DNA of 64,000 nt from Flavobacterium sp. Root901 (GCF_001429765.1 NZ_LMJB01000005.1:188549-252548); one strand, 5' to 3'; positions 1 to 7,833 are shown, counted from the stretch's first letter. Translations and numbers: made by a program. Notes: generated by a model not told the origin, from the letters alone.

Positions 1-539
1 TCAATTGGCTTTGACGAATTGTTTAAAATCTGCTCTTGCAGATAACAATTAGCGATCATCCAGTCAGTCGATTTCCAGTCGGTTGCAATAGGAATTAAAT
101 GTTCAGTAATATGGGGTTCCAAGGCTAAAATTTCCCACGCAATTCCGCCGCCTACAGAACCGCCGATTATAGCAAATACCTGATCGATATGTAACGCTTT
201 TAAGCCTTTAATGAAGATTTTTGCGATATCTCTGGTTGTAAAATCCTGATAATTTTCGATTACGAAAGAATCATTCCCATTTCCCGGAACATTAAATGCC
301 AGAACGGTATATTGATTAGTGTCTATTGTTTTTTCTTCACCAATTAAATCACTCCACCAGCCATTTTCGCCGGTAACCTGAGCATTTCCGGTTAAGGCAT
401 GATTTACCAAAACAATTGGAGCATTATGCAGCTGTTTACCAGAAAGTGTAAAACTTAACGGTAACGACGAATATAGTGCACCACTTTCGGTGATGAAATC
501 TTGAATTATAATGGGATTTGGTATATTTTCCAATTTCAA
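1..539 (-). CDS. metX: homoserine O-acetyltransferase (5' part, runs off the left edge)
   Basis: Alpha/beta-hydrolase-fold enzyme that acetylates homoserine with acetyl-CoA to give O-acetylhomoserine, the substrate of MetY encoded upstream on the same strand. Translating the reverse strand gives about 179 residues of the N-terminal half. They include the oxyanion-hole region NHALTGNAQ and the nucleophile elbow GGSVGGG, followed by AWEILALEP, all typical of the MetX family. No ATG lies in the right place. The best starts are TTG at 539 or TTG at 533, both just downstream of the SAM-I riboswitch. The last two catalytic residues (Asp, His) lie outside the window. A serine acetyltransferase-type relative cannot be excluded from half a protein, but the methionine context and the riboswitch favour MetX. 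Confidence 0.85.
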   Translation of the reverse strand, partial: MKLENIPNPIIIQDFITESGALYSSLPLSFTLSGKQLHNAPIVLVNHALTGNAQVTGENGWWSDLIGEEKTIDTNQYTVLAFNVPGNGNDSFVIENYQDFTTRDIAKIFIKGLKALHIDQVFAIIGGSVGGGIAWEILALEPHITEHLIPIATDWKSTDWMIANCYLQEQILNNSSKPI

Positions 540-611
540 ATCTTTTTACTTTTTGATTTGTATGTGGAAATATTAGAAAGAAAGTCTAAGGCTGAAACCA
601 GAAAAATTCTT

Positions 612-720
612 GTTGTTATCTTTCCACGTTTGGGCGTGGTAGAATGCAGCACCTTCTTCGAATTAACGAAGGGTTGCTAAGGATTCATCGGGTCTAATCC
701 CTCCTCCTTTCTTTATAACA
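612..720 (-). promoter_or_regulatory. SAM-I (S-box) riboswitch upstream of metX
   Basis: Read on the minus strand, the segment has the S-box core in order: GGAGGAGGGATTAGACCCG, then GATGAATCCTTAGCAACC, a CTTCG...CGAAG hairpin, AAGGTGCTGCATTCTACC, a small ACG...CGT hairpin, and GGAAAGATAACA. The first strand (TGTTAT, near 720) and last strand (GATAACA, near 614) form helix P1. S-box RNAs bind SAM and turn off methionine genes. No terminator with a U tract is visible before the metX start, so how binding is converted into repression is unclear; translational control is possible. Confidence 0.93.
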
Positions 721-748
721 TTTCAATACGTTTTTGAACTTAACGGTG

Positions 749-780
749 CAAATTAACTACTAATTTCTTAAACTAACAAA
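749..780 (-). promoter_or_regulatory. predicted promoter of the SAM-I/metX transcript
   Basis: On the minus strand a TTTG (777-780) is followed after 20 bases by TTAATTTG (749-756), close to the Bacteroidetes consensus TTTG-N(17-23)-TAnnTTTG. It lies about 30 bases upstream of the riboswitch, so metX probably has its own promoter rather than depending only on read-through from the small ORF upstream. Confidence 0.5.
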
Positions 781-912
781 TTTTATCGAAACTGATTGTA
801 TAATTTTCTAAATATAATTCAATCAGAAACTGTCGTACGCACAAAATTACCGAACGTCATGCCCAGTAATGTTATGCAGGTTTTAACCTATTTTATGACT
901 GTTTTTTTCAAA

Positions 913-1113
913 TTAGATGAAAAGGGTTTCATTTTCTTTTGAATACATCAAAAACAATAATGAATTTGGTGCTTTTTTCTCCGCTTTTTTATCGGTTTCA
1001 GATACTCCGAAACTTGGGTGGATTAATTCGTTTGCTGGCGGAGGATTGTTTCTTTCAGCTTTTATGTTTCTGTAAGTTGAAAGTTTTTTTCTTAGATAAG
1101 TTATTGCGCTCAT
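913..1113 (-). CDS. small protein of unknown function, paralogue of the one upstream of metY
   Basis: A 66-residue ORF of no family I recognise. It begins MSAITYLRKKL and ends NSLLFLMYSKENETLFI. The 62-residue ORF at 4286-4474 begins with a similar SIAIEYLLRN stretch and ends KSLLFQMYDLEEQGEYLFV, so the two share both ends and differ in a hydrophilic, charged middle. There is no signal peptide or membrane segment. Both ORFs sit directly after a leader peptide plus terminator and upstream of a methionine gene. The paired conservation and position support real coding genes. The function is unknown; a sensor or regulator of sulfur amino acid supply would be speculation. Confidence 0.55.
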   Translation of the reverse strand: MSAITYLRKKLSTYRNIKAERNNPPPANELIHPSFGVSETDKKAEKKAPNSLLFLMYSKENETLFI

Positions 1114-1187
1114 ATTGTTAAGTTTAAGTTAGTTATTTTTTAATCTTTATATTTTCTTTAATTCTTTGTTATTGTAACCAAAAGGAA

Positions 1188-1223
1188 TAAAAAAACCCTT
1201 TCGGATTTTAATACCAAAAGGGT
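1188..1223 (-). terminator. intrinsic terminator/attenuator behind leader peptide
   Basis: On the minus strand the stem ACCCTTTTGG (1214-1223) pairs with CCGAAAGGGT (1195-1204), followed by a run of T. The 5' arm can instead pair with CTAAAAG (1250-1256), which begins two bases after the leader stop codon. This is the arrangement expected of an antiterminator/terminator switch. Confidence 0.75.
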
Positions 1224-1258
1224 CTAAGTTTTATAAGAACTTATATATACTTTTAGCA

Positions 1259-1324
1259 TCAACAGACGCGTACACAAATACGTGCGACATTAAACATCTT
1301 GTTTATCTGCAGGGACTTATTCAT
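1259..1324 (-). CDS. short leader peptide (21 aa), attenuator type
   Basis: The ORF starts at ATG 1322-1324 and stops at TGA 1259-1261. It begins MNKSLQINKMF and ends NVARICVRVC, so two of the last five residues are Cys and one internal Met is present. An in-frame ATG at 1358-1360 would give a 33-residue form. The stop codon lies two bases before a segment (CTAAAAG) that can pair with the 5' arm of the terminator at 1188-1223, so a ribosome at the stop would mask it. The same layout is seen near 4566 and 7834. The codon bias to Cys/Met is weaker here than in those two. Confidence 0.6.
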   Translation of the reverse strand: MNKSLQINKMFNVARICVRVC

Positions 1325-1657
1325 TTGCGATTTGACTGTTATTTTATAAAAATCTTGCATTATTTTTCTTTAAAAGCTTTTTTCAGATGTGATTAGAATC
1401 TCTAAAGCGTGCATTTATTTTAACAAGTAATACTCTTTTTTTAACAGTTTTAACTTGTCTTACAAATGTGCGAATATTTTTTCAATAAAACAAGTTACAA
1501 AAGCCCATTTTTTCGTAAAAAACGTTAAAAAACAGCTTTTTACCGTTAAAAAACCTCTTACAAAATTACAATTTAAAATAAAGAAAGTTAAATCTTACAA
1601 AAAATAACTTGTTTCCGGATCTCAATCTGTCAAGGAACTACTAATACTAACCACTTT
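1325..1657. other. intergenic region between hom and the leader peptide
   Basis: About 330 AT-rich bases. No protein gene or clear terminator of hom is visible. It must hold the promoter of the leader/small-ORF unit, but I could not place one convincingly. Confidence 0.4.
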
Positions 1658-2746
1658 TTAAAGCCAGATCGCTTCTTTATTTTTAATCTTTTCGGCTACT
1701 TTTAAAATATCAGTTATTAAACCTCTCGAAATGGCCTGTTTGCATGGTGAAGCGCTCTGGATTACGATTGGCGTATTGGCATAGGATTGTGTATAAATCT
1801 CAAAAATAGAATCTGAGCCTTTTAACTGTCCTATTGCCGATGTTACAGGCTCTGAAACTAATTTTACTTCCAAAGTATTTTTCTCAACATCAAATTCTCC
1901 AATATATCTTAATACATGATGGTCTTTCTGGGTTATTTTACTGATTTTAAATGACCTGTCAACAGCATCTCTATTCAGTATTCCGTTTTTTTCTAAATGT
2001 TCTTCTCCTATTAAAGGATTAATTTTTATATCTGACAATTCAAACTCCTTTCCTATTTCGCGGGTTAAGATCAATAACTTTCTCGCAGTGTCATTTCCGG
2101 ATAAATCTTCTTTAAACGTTGAACGCATCAATCCGAGAAGGCTGGCGTCTTTTAAAATAGATGAAAAAGAATTTTCTTCAGCAGAAAAACGATTAAAAAC
2201 GTAACTCAGATTGTCTGAAAACACGCCTCGTATTTTCGTGATTTTTTCTCCCGAATAATACAGGTCTCTCAAAGTCTGCAAAACCGGAAAGCCGGTATCA
2301 ACCGAAGTTTCATACAAAAACTCTTTATCGTATTTTTTAAGATTTTCTCTTAATTGCTTATAAAGATCAATTGGGAGCGTGTTTGCTTTTTTATTGACGG
2401 CAACGATATTAAATCCATTTTCTATCAAAGTATTATAATGACCAATGAGTTCATCACTTGCGGTTGCATCAACAGCAATTAGGTTTTCGAACTCGTTTTC
2501 TTTTGCAAATTCTATAATATCCTCCACCCTAAACGGAACGGCCAATTCTCTAAAATTGGTTTCCCAGGCATACCCAACGCCTTCTTTCTCAAAAAAGGCA
2601 ACTGTAGAATTGGTAATAATAGGAAAATGAAAATCAACATTTTTACTCTGCAGAAAAAATTCCTGACTTTCTATAATCTGATTTATTAATGTGCTTCCTA
2701 TATTTCCTATTCCAAACAGAACAATATTTATTTTAAGTTTTGACAT
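1658..2746 (-). CDS. hom: homoserine dehydrogenase
   Basis: Reduces aspartate semialdehyde to homoserine with NAD(P)H, the branch point to methionine and threonine. The 362-residue protein has the N-terminal Rossmann motif FGIGNIG (residues 11-17), the nucleotide/substrate-site segment AVNKKAN (about 116-122) and the family signature region GVFSDNLSYVFNRF near residue 174. It corresponds to the C-terminal dehydrogenase half of ThrA-type proteins, without the aspartokinase domain and without an ACT domain. It follows metY on the same strand with a hairpin in the gap. Its position between metY and metX suggests it is the methionine-dedicated copy; a bifunctional ThrA may exist elsewhere in the genome (inference). 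Confidence 0.9.
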   Translation of the reverse strand: MSKLKINIVLFGIGNIGSTLINQIIESQEFFLQSKNVDFHFPIITNSTVAFFEKEGVGYAWETNFRELAVPFRVEDIIEFAKENEFENLIAVDATASDELIGHYNTLIENGFNIVAVNKKANTLPIDLYKQLRENLKKYDKEFLYETSVDTGFPVLQTLRDLYYSGEKITKIRGVFSDNLSYVFNRFSAEENSFSSILKDASLLGLMRSTFKEDLSGNDTARKLLILTREIGKEFELSDIKINPLIGEEHLEKNGILNRDAVDRSFKISKITQKDHHVLRYIGEFDVEKNTLEVKLVSEPVTSAIGQLKGSDSIFEIYTQSYANTPIVIQSASPCKQAISRGLITDILKVAEKIKNKEAIWL

Positions 2747-2849
2747 AATTTTAATTTTTAAAATACATCCTAATATTATTGAACCATATAAATTTGACGC
2801 ACTGCGGTGCTTCTACATGGGGAAAATTTTATAATGATTTCTTTATCAT

Positions 2850-2886
2850 AAAAAATCACCTCTAGCAGAACTCACGCTGCTAAAGG
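2850..2886 (-). terminator. hairpin with T run between metY and hom
   Basis: On the minus strand CCTTTAGCAG (2877-2886) pairs with CTGCTAGAGG (2859-2868) and is followed by TGATTTTTTA. It could end the metY transcript or reduce read-through into hom. No leader ORF is seen in front of it. Confidence 0.6.
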
Positions 2887-2914
2887 CAATTTTTCAAACA
2901 AAAAACAAAAAAAC

Positions 2915-4219
2915 CTAATTTTTATTGATACTGTACTGTGACTGGGTTACGCTTTCAAAAACTGATTGCAGATCGGCAATTAAATCTTCTATATCTTCTA
3001 TCCCAACAGAAAGTCGGACTAAATCTTTTGAAACTCCCGTCGACAATTGTTCTTCTTCAGATAATTGCTGGTGTGTGGTACTTGCAGGGTGAATAATCAG
3101 CGATTTTGTATCACCAATATTGGCTAACAGCGAGAACAATTTTGTTTCGTCTACCACTTTTTTGGCCGCATCAAAACCTCCTTTTAAGCCAAAAGTGATA
3201 ATTCCGCTTTGTCCTTCCGGAAGATATTGCTGTGCTAAATCATAATATTTACTGGATTTTAAACCCGGATAATTTACCCAGACAACCTCATCTTGTTTTT
3301 CCAGCCATTCGGCCAGGGCCAAAGCATTTTCACTGTGTTTTTTAATTCGGATAGGAAGTGTTTCTAATCCCTGGATAATCTGGAAAGCATTAAACGGACT
3401 TAAAGCCGCTCCAAAATCACGTAATCCTTCGATTCTGGCTTTTGCTATAAAAGCTGCATTTCCTAAGGCTTCATGATAAACTAATCCGTGATATCCTGCA
3501 GACGGTTCTGTAAATTCAGGGAATTTTCCATTAGACCAGTCAAAAGTTCCGGCATCGATAATCGCACCGCCTAATGAAGTTCCGTTTCCGGCAATATATT
3601 TTGTTAAGGAGTGAATTACAATATCGGCACCATATTTAATTGGGTTTAATAAATAAGGTGTCGCAACTGTATTATCTACTATAAAGGGTACTTTAAATGC
3701 TTTGGCTTCTGCCGAAATTCCTTTTAAATCTAATACATCTAATTTTGGATTTCCCAGAGATTCTACAAAAAAAGCTCTGGTGTTTTCTTTTGCTGCTTTA
3801 GTAAAATTTTCAGGGTTTGAAGGATCTACAAAAGTGGTTGTAATTCCTAATCGGGGAAGTGTTACGCTTAATAAATTATAAGTTCCTCCGTATAAGCTGT
3901 TTGATGCGACAATATGATCGCCTGATCTAAGCAGAGTCAATAAAGCTGTTGAAATGGCCGATGCTCCGGATGCTGTAACTACAGCGCCAATTCCGCCTTC
4001 GAGCGCCGCTAAACGCTGTTCTAAAACATCATTTGTCGGATTATTTAATCTGGTGTAGATAAAGCCTGCTTCGGCAAGGCCAAAAAGATTGGCAGCATGA
4101 TCTGCATTATTAAATACGTATGAGGATGTCTGGTAAATTGGCACCGCTCTTGTTCCTGAATTTTTAGTAACATCGTGTCCTGCGTGTAGTGCGCTTGTTG
4201 CAAATTTTTGTGTGCTCAT
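2915..4219 (-). CDS. metY: O-acetylhomoserine aminocarboxypropyltransferase (sulfhydrylase)
   Basis: PLP enzyme of the Cys/Met metabolism family that makes homocysteine from O-acetylhomoserine and sulfide. Its 434 residues match the long MetY class rather than the roughly 390-residue MetB/MetC class. Visible features are the cofactor-phosphate segment YTRLNNPT (residues 55-62), SLYGGTYNL (108-116), the DNT motif (182-184) and the PLP lysine K207 in HSLTKYIAGNG. It follows the small ORF at 4286 by 66 bases and precedes hom, so leader, small ORF, metY and hom probably form one regulated unit. The Met/Cys-rich leader upstream implies control by sulfur amino acid supply. Confidence 0.94.
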   Translation of the reverse strand: MSTQKFATSALHAGHDVTKNSGTRAVPIYQTSSYVFNNADHAANLFGLAEAGFIYTRLNNPTNDVLEQRLAALEGGIGAVVTASGASAISTALLTLLRSGDHIVASNSLYGGTYNLLSVTLPRLGITTTFVDPSNPENFTKAAKENTRAFFVESLGNPKLDVLDLKGISAEAKAFKVPFIVDNTVATPYLLNPIKYGADIVIHSLTKYIAGNGTSLGGAIIDAGTFDWSNGKFPEFTEPSAGYHGLVYHEALGNAAFIAKARIEGLRDFGAALSPFNAFQIIQGLETLPIRIKKHSENALALAEWLEKQDEVVWVNYPGLKSSKYYDLAQQYLPEGQSGIITFGLKGGFDAAKKVVDETKLFSLLANIGDTKSLIIHPASTTHQQLSEEEQLSTGVSKDLVRLSVGIEDIEDLIADLQSVFESVTQSQYSINKN

Positions 4220-4285
4220 GATTTCTTAGCTTTTAAATATTGTTAATACTATATATAGATATGGATTTTTGAAATTGTAACTGAT

Positions 4286-4474
4286 TTAAACAAAAAGGTA
4301 TTCTCCTTGTTCTTCAAGATCATACATTTGAAACAATAAAGATTTTTGATTTTTTGTATGTTGTTCTGCATTTATTCGAACAACTTCTTTAGTTATGTCT
4401 TCTGATTTGTTGTTATTTTTTTGAGAATCATTTCTCAATAAATACTCTATTGCGATTGAATTTAGTGTTTTCAT
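4286..4474 (-). CDS. small protein of unknown function upstream of metY
   Basis: A 62-residue hydrophilic ORF beginning MKTLNSIAIEYLLRN and ending KSLLFQMYDLEEQGEYLFV. The end is shared with the ORF at 913-1113 (SLLFxMY, acidic residues, LF plus I or V at the very C-terminus). It starts about 25 bases after the terminator of the leader peptide and ends 66 bases before metY. It has no signal peptide or membrane helix, and I recognise no family. Coding is supported by the paralogous match and by the conserved place in two attenuator units. The conserved hydrophobic C-terminus could be a protein-binding tail, but this is only a guess. Confidence 0.6.
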   Translation of the reverse strand: MKTLNSIAIEYLLRNDSQKNNNKSEDITKEVVRINAEQHTKNQKSLLFQMYDLEEQGEYLFV

Positions 4475-4497
4475 AATTTGTAATTTAAAGTGTGGAA

Positions 4498-4535
4498 ACG
4501 AAAAAAGCCCTTTCGGATGGCGACCAAAAGGGCTT
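4498..4535 (-). terminator. attenuator terminator upstream of metY unit
   Basis: On the minus strand AAGCCCTTTTGG (4524-4535) pairs with CCGAAAGGGCTT (4505-4516) around an eight-base loop, and a T run follows. The CTTTTGG part of the 5' arm is complementary to CCAAAAG (4569-4575), which spans the last two sense codons of the leader peptide. This gives a competing antiterminator helix. Confidence 0.85.
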
Positions 4536-4565
4536 ATAGCTTAACTATAACAAAGATTGTATCTT

Positions 4566-4646
4566 TTACTTTTGGCAACAGCAAGGTTGGATGCACATTT
4601 GCATCATTCTACAACACATCATATTTTTTCCTGCTATTGCTTTCAT
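4566..4646 (-). CDS. Met/Cys-rich leader peptide of the metY unit (26 aa)
   Basis: Start ATG at 4644-4646, stop TAA at 4566-4568. The peptide begins MKAIAGKN, continues MMCCRMMQMC, and ends IQPCCCQK. Excluding the start it holds five Met and six Cys in 25 residues, far beyond chance. The CCAAAAG overlapping its final codons is complementary to the 5' arm of the terminator 33 bases downstream. A ribosome finishing translation would cover that segment and let the terminator form. One stalled at the Met codons would leave it free to form the antiterminator. This is the logic of classical amino-acid attenuation, here sensing charged tRNA-Met and/or tRNA-Cys (inference). Confidence 0.85.
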   Translation of the reverse strand: MKAIAGKNMMCCRMMQMCIQPCCCQK

Positions 4647-4683
4647 TTCAATTTAACTTTTTAATTCGACTAATTCGATAGAG

Positions 4684-4715
4684 TAAATGTAATATATAAT
4701 TATTTAACTGACAAA
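4684..4715 (-). promoter_or_regulatory. predicted promoter of the metY leader transcript
   Basis: On the minus strand TTTG (4712-4715), 20 bases, then TACATTTA (4684-4691), one mismatch from TAnnTTTG. It lies about 38 bases upstream of the leader-peptide start codon. Confidence 0.55.
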
Positions 4716-4791
4716 TAAAACTTTGATATTTAACATTAAAATTTTTGCAATCCAGTAAAATCAAGCCTTTACAGTTGAATAAATTAGAACT

Positions 4792-4862
4792 GGCCACAGA
4801 TTAAAAGATTACATTGATTTAAGAAATCAGTGCTAATTCGTTTAATCAATATATCTGTGGCC
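4792..4862. repeat. inverted repeat GGCCACAGAT...ATCTGTGGCC
   Basis: Ten-base perfect inverted repeat arms (4792-4801 and 4853-4862) around an AT-rich loop, just after the stop of the TonB receptor gene. Similar cacagatt sequences are common intergenic repeats in Flavobacterium genomes (from general knowledge). It may also act as a transcript end. Confidence 0.5.
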
Positions 4863-4872
4863 CATCTCTACT

Positions 4873-7719
4873 TTAGAATTTAAAGCTTAAACGTGCAAAA
4901 CCAAATCTTCCGTTTAATCCAAATTGCGATACGGCTCTTGAATAAGCAAACTGATTTGCGTTTGTCAAGTCGGTACTTGGCGCCGGAGATAAAGTTGGAG
5001 TTGTATTTGTAAAGGCCGGAGTCGAAGGATTATTTCTGTCCGGATAAACATCTCCTATATTATTAAAGCCTACCGTTGCTCTGAAATGTTCGTTAATTTG
5101 ATATCCGAAAGATAAATCGGTTACTAATTTTGCACTGTATTCCGGATGTTCGTAAACAGAGGCGAATCCATCTAAATTAACATCTGTTGCTCCCGGATCT
5201 GTAACTTTTCCGAAATAACTGTTTCTTAAATAAATATCCAGTTTTTTGATACTAAAGGTTGTTGTTAAATTGGCTTTCAATTTCGGAATTGCCTCTTCTA
5301 AATAAACCCTGCTTGATTCCGGAAAAAAGGAATATTTATATGGATCTCCTCCCGCATCGAGTATTGACTGCGGTATGTGCAAATCTCCTACTCTTTTGGT
5401 TTCATTATAACTCAAGGCAAAGTCATTTCTGATTACAAAATCCTGAATTACATCATATTTTTGAGAAATTACAACATCAATTCCCTTAGTTTCTGAGTCA
5501 ATTCCGTTTGTCCAGAATGAGGCTCTTTCTACACCTTTAGTATCAAATGCTTGTTGAAACAAAGTCAAAGCCTCTGCTTGCTGCGGAGAAGTTGCTGCCG
5601 CAATTTGTGCATCTGTAGGTCTTGAATACTGACCTGTCAAAACAATTCTGTCGTTGATTCTTGTAAAATAACCATCGGCTGCAATTGTGATATTGGCTTC
5701 CGGAATTTTAAATGTAAATCCTGTACTGATACTTTTTGATTTTTCTGGTTTTAAATTTTCTACACCAATACTTTTTGCTGCCTGAGAATCATTTGTAAAA
5801 TATCCAACCTGATAGGGCGAACCGTTAATAAATTGTGTTGAACTGCTTTCAAAATATTTTTGCTGTAAAGATGGCGCTCTAAAACCTGTTTGTCCTGAAA
5901 TTCTCCAATTGATATTCTCATTTAGTTTTAAAAGAGAAGCTAGTTTAAAAGTAACCGTACTTCCAAAATCTGAATAGTTTTCATATCGGGCTGCTCCGTT
6001 TACAAGCCAATTTTCGGCTGCATTTAATTCTAAATCAATGTAAGCTGCACCGCTTATCCTGTCTCTTTCTTTAGCATCTGAAGGCTGAAATCCCGAGAAT
6101 CCCTGCGCTCCCGCTCCACGTTTATTTCCAAAGAAATCAGTTACAATTAAAGGTGAATTGCTTGGCAGAATTCCAGAAACCAAAGCTCCGTTTACATCAT
6201 ATAATCCGTATGAAGCTTCTTCTCCTTGTTTAATCTGATAATTTTCATATCTGAATTCGCCTCCAAAAGCGACATTCAATCCTGACAGAACATCTAATTT
6301 CCTAGTGAAATCTAAATTTGTCGTACTTTGTAAAAATGAAACTTTTCCGGCATCAAAACTTGAAGGAGAATTTACTCCCAAAGTCGCATTGATGGTATTA
6401 TTTACATCATATTTAAAAGAGTTTGTTCCGAGGTTTGAACTCAAATCAGTATCAAATCCAAATAATTGTGTATTGACTCCAAGTGCGGCAGAAGCATCTA
6501 AAATTCCTGATTCAATTTCTGGCAAAAATCCGTTTTCATATACTTGCGTGAAAGTTCCTGAACCATTTGGAAGTCTGTTAAAAGCGTATGACTTACCATC
6601 TCTATACGAAACTCCACCAAATGAATACAAAGAAGTGGTTTCTGTTAAAGGATATTTTGCATTATAATACGCTTGTCCCGAAGCGAGTTCTGACTGACCA
6701 ACACTCATATTATAATCAGCTCTTTCCTGTCCTCTGTAAGCTAACTCATTATTTGTAACGTCAAAATTAAGTGCTGTCTGCAATTGTGTTATAGTTGTTG
6801 CAGAAGCAATTGCATTTTGCTGTGCTGTTGTAAAATAAGTAACCTGCGGCGCATATTGCTGGATTGAACTTATAATTTGTGCCGAATTTGGAGTTGTATT
6901 GATATTGCTGAAAAGCGAATTAATCTGAACACCGTTTTGTGCTGCTCTGTTTTCTACAGCATTGTAAGCATTAAAGATTCCGTTGCTTCTAATTCCTGCA
7001 CGGCTTGTTGCCTGTCTTGTTACGGCGGTTCCGGTAACATTTAAAAAACTTCCCGGTTTACCTAAAGATGTTCCGTAGTTTAAATCGACCTGTACCGTTT
7101 GTCCATCGGCGCCGCCTTTAAAATTATTGGATCCTGATGACAAATTGGTTCCGTACTGAATTCCTCCTGAAAGATACTTAGCATTTTTTTTAAGGACAAT
7201 ATTAATAACTCCCGCAATGGCATCAGAACCGTATTGTGCGGCAGCTCCGTCTCTAAGAACTTCAATTCGCTCAATAGCAAAAGACGGAATGGCATTTAAA
7301 TCTGTTCCAACAGATCCTCTTCCCGGCGATCCGTTTATATTTACCAAAGCACTGGTGTGTCTTCTTTTCCCGTTTACTAAAATTAAAACCTGATCTGGTC
7401 CCAGGCCTCGTAATTGTGCAGGATCAACGTGGTCTGTTGCATCAGCTGTTGATGTAGCGTTACTTGTAAACGATGGCGCTACATAATTTAAAATCTGAGT
7501 TACGCTGGTCTGAGGCGCTCCTTTTGTTATTTCGGAAATATTAAAAACATCAACCGGAACCGGTACATCTGTTTTTACTCTATTTTTATTTCGGGTTCCA
7601 ATTACGGTAACTTCCGAAAGTTCGTTATTCGTTAAAGTATCCTGCTCCGTTTTATTATCCTGAGCATAAAGGCCTGAAAATGTCAAAAGACCTAAAACGA
7701 TTAGTACATTTTTCTTCAT
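4873..7719 (-). CDS. TonB-dependent outer-membrane receptor under Met/Cys-type attenuation
   Basis: A 948-residue outer-membrane active-transport porin. It has a signal peptide (MKKNVLIVLGLLTFSGLYAQ), a TonB box-like segment near EVTVIGTR (about 36-43), and a plug domain to about residue 180 with the typical VLILVNGKRRHTSALVN and GSDAIAGVINIVL segments. The rest is a large beta-barrel (including SGQTGFRAPS) ending in the aromatic FKF. There is no N-terminal carboxypeptidase-regulatory domain and no SusD partner next to it, so glycan uptake by a SusCD pair is unlikely. The substrate cannot be read from sequence. Its own Met/Cys-rich leader with a terminator upstream strongly suggests expression in sulfur amino acid shortage, so a methionine, cysteine or other organosulfur ligand is the natural hypothesis. 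Confidence 0.9.
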   Translation of the reverse strand: MKKNVLIVLGLLTFSGLYAQDNKTEQDTLTNNELSEVTVIGTRNKNRVKTDVPVPVDVFNISEITKGAPQTSVTQILNYVAPSFTSNATSTADATDHVDPAQLRGLGPDQVLILVNGKRRHTSALVNINGSPGRGSVGTDLNAIPSFAIERIEVLRDGAAAQYGSDAIAGVINIVLKKNAKYLSGGIQYGTNLSSGSNNFKGGADGQTVQVDLNYGTSLGKPGSFLNVTGTAVTRQATSRAGIRSNGIFNAYNAVENRAAQNGVQINSLFSNINTTPNSAQIISSIQQYAPQVTYFTTAQQNAIASATTITQLQTALNFDVTNNELAYRGQERADYNMSVGQSELASGQAYYNAKYPLTETTSLYSFGGVSYRDGKSYAFNRLPNGSGTFTQVYENGFLPEIESGILDASAALGVNTQLFGFDTDLSSNLGTNSFKYDVNNTINATLGVNSPSSFDAGKVSFLQSTTNLDFTRKLDVLSGLNVAFGGEFRYENYQIKQGEEASYGLYDVNGALVSGILPSNSPLIVTDFFGNKRGAGAQGFSGFQPSDAKERDRISGAAYIDLELNAAENWLVNGAARYENYSDFGSTVTFKLASLLKLNENINWRISGQTGFRAPSLQQKYFESSSTQFINGSPYQVGYFTNDSQAAKSIGVENLKPEKSKSISTGFTFKIPEANITIAADGYFTRINDRIVLTGQYSRPTDAQIAAATSPQQAEALTLFQQAFDTKGVERASFWTNGIDSETKGIDVVISQKYDVIQDFVIRNDFALSYNETKRVGDLHIPQSILDAGGDPYKYSFFPESSRVYLEEAIPKLKANLTTTFSIKKLDIYLRNSYFGKVTDPGATDVNLDGFASVYEHPEYSAKLVTDLSFGYQINEHFRATVGFNNIGDVYPDRNNPSTPAFTNTTPTLSPAPSTDLTNANQFAYSRAVSQFGLNGRFGFARLSFKF

Positions 7720-7781
7720 TTCTTTTACTGATTATTAGTGTTTTTGGCTTAAAAAAAATCTTACAACTTTATATTACAAAC

Positions 7782-7810
7782 AAAAAAAACCTCTGCGGTC
7801 TGCAGAGGTT
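7782..7810 (-). terminator. attenuator terminator upstream of the TonB receptor
   Basis: On the minus strand CCTCTGC (7802-7808) pairs with GCAGAGG (7790-7796), followed by eight T. The 5' arm, extended to ATAGAACCTCTGC (7802-7814), can also pair with GCAGAGACTCTAT (7839-7851) inside the leader ORF. That helix has six plus five base pairs and one 2x2 mismatch, so the two structures exclude each other. Confidence 0.88.
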
Positions 7811-7833
7811 CTATATATGTTGTTGAAAAAAAA

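Noticed and set aside
939..1121. 60-codon plus-strand ORF opposite the small minus-strand ORF
   Set aside because: The minus-strand ORF has a paralogue at 4286-4474; the plus-strand one has none and is Leu/Phe-rich.
4490..4681. 63-codon plus-strand ORF opposite the metY leader
   Set aside because: It runs antisense over the leader peptide and terminator and has no family features; the minus-strand leader explains the region.
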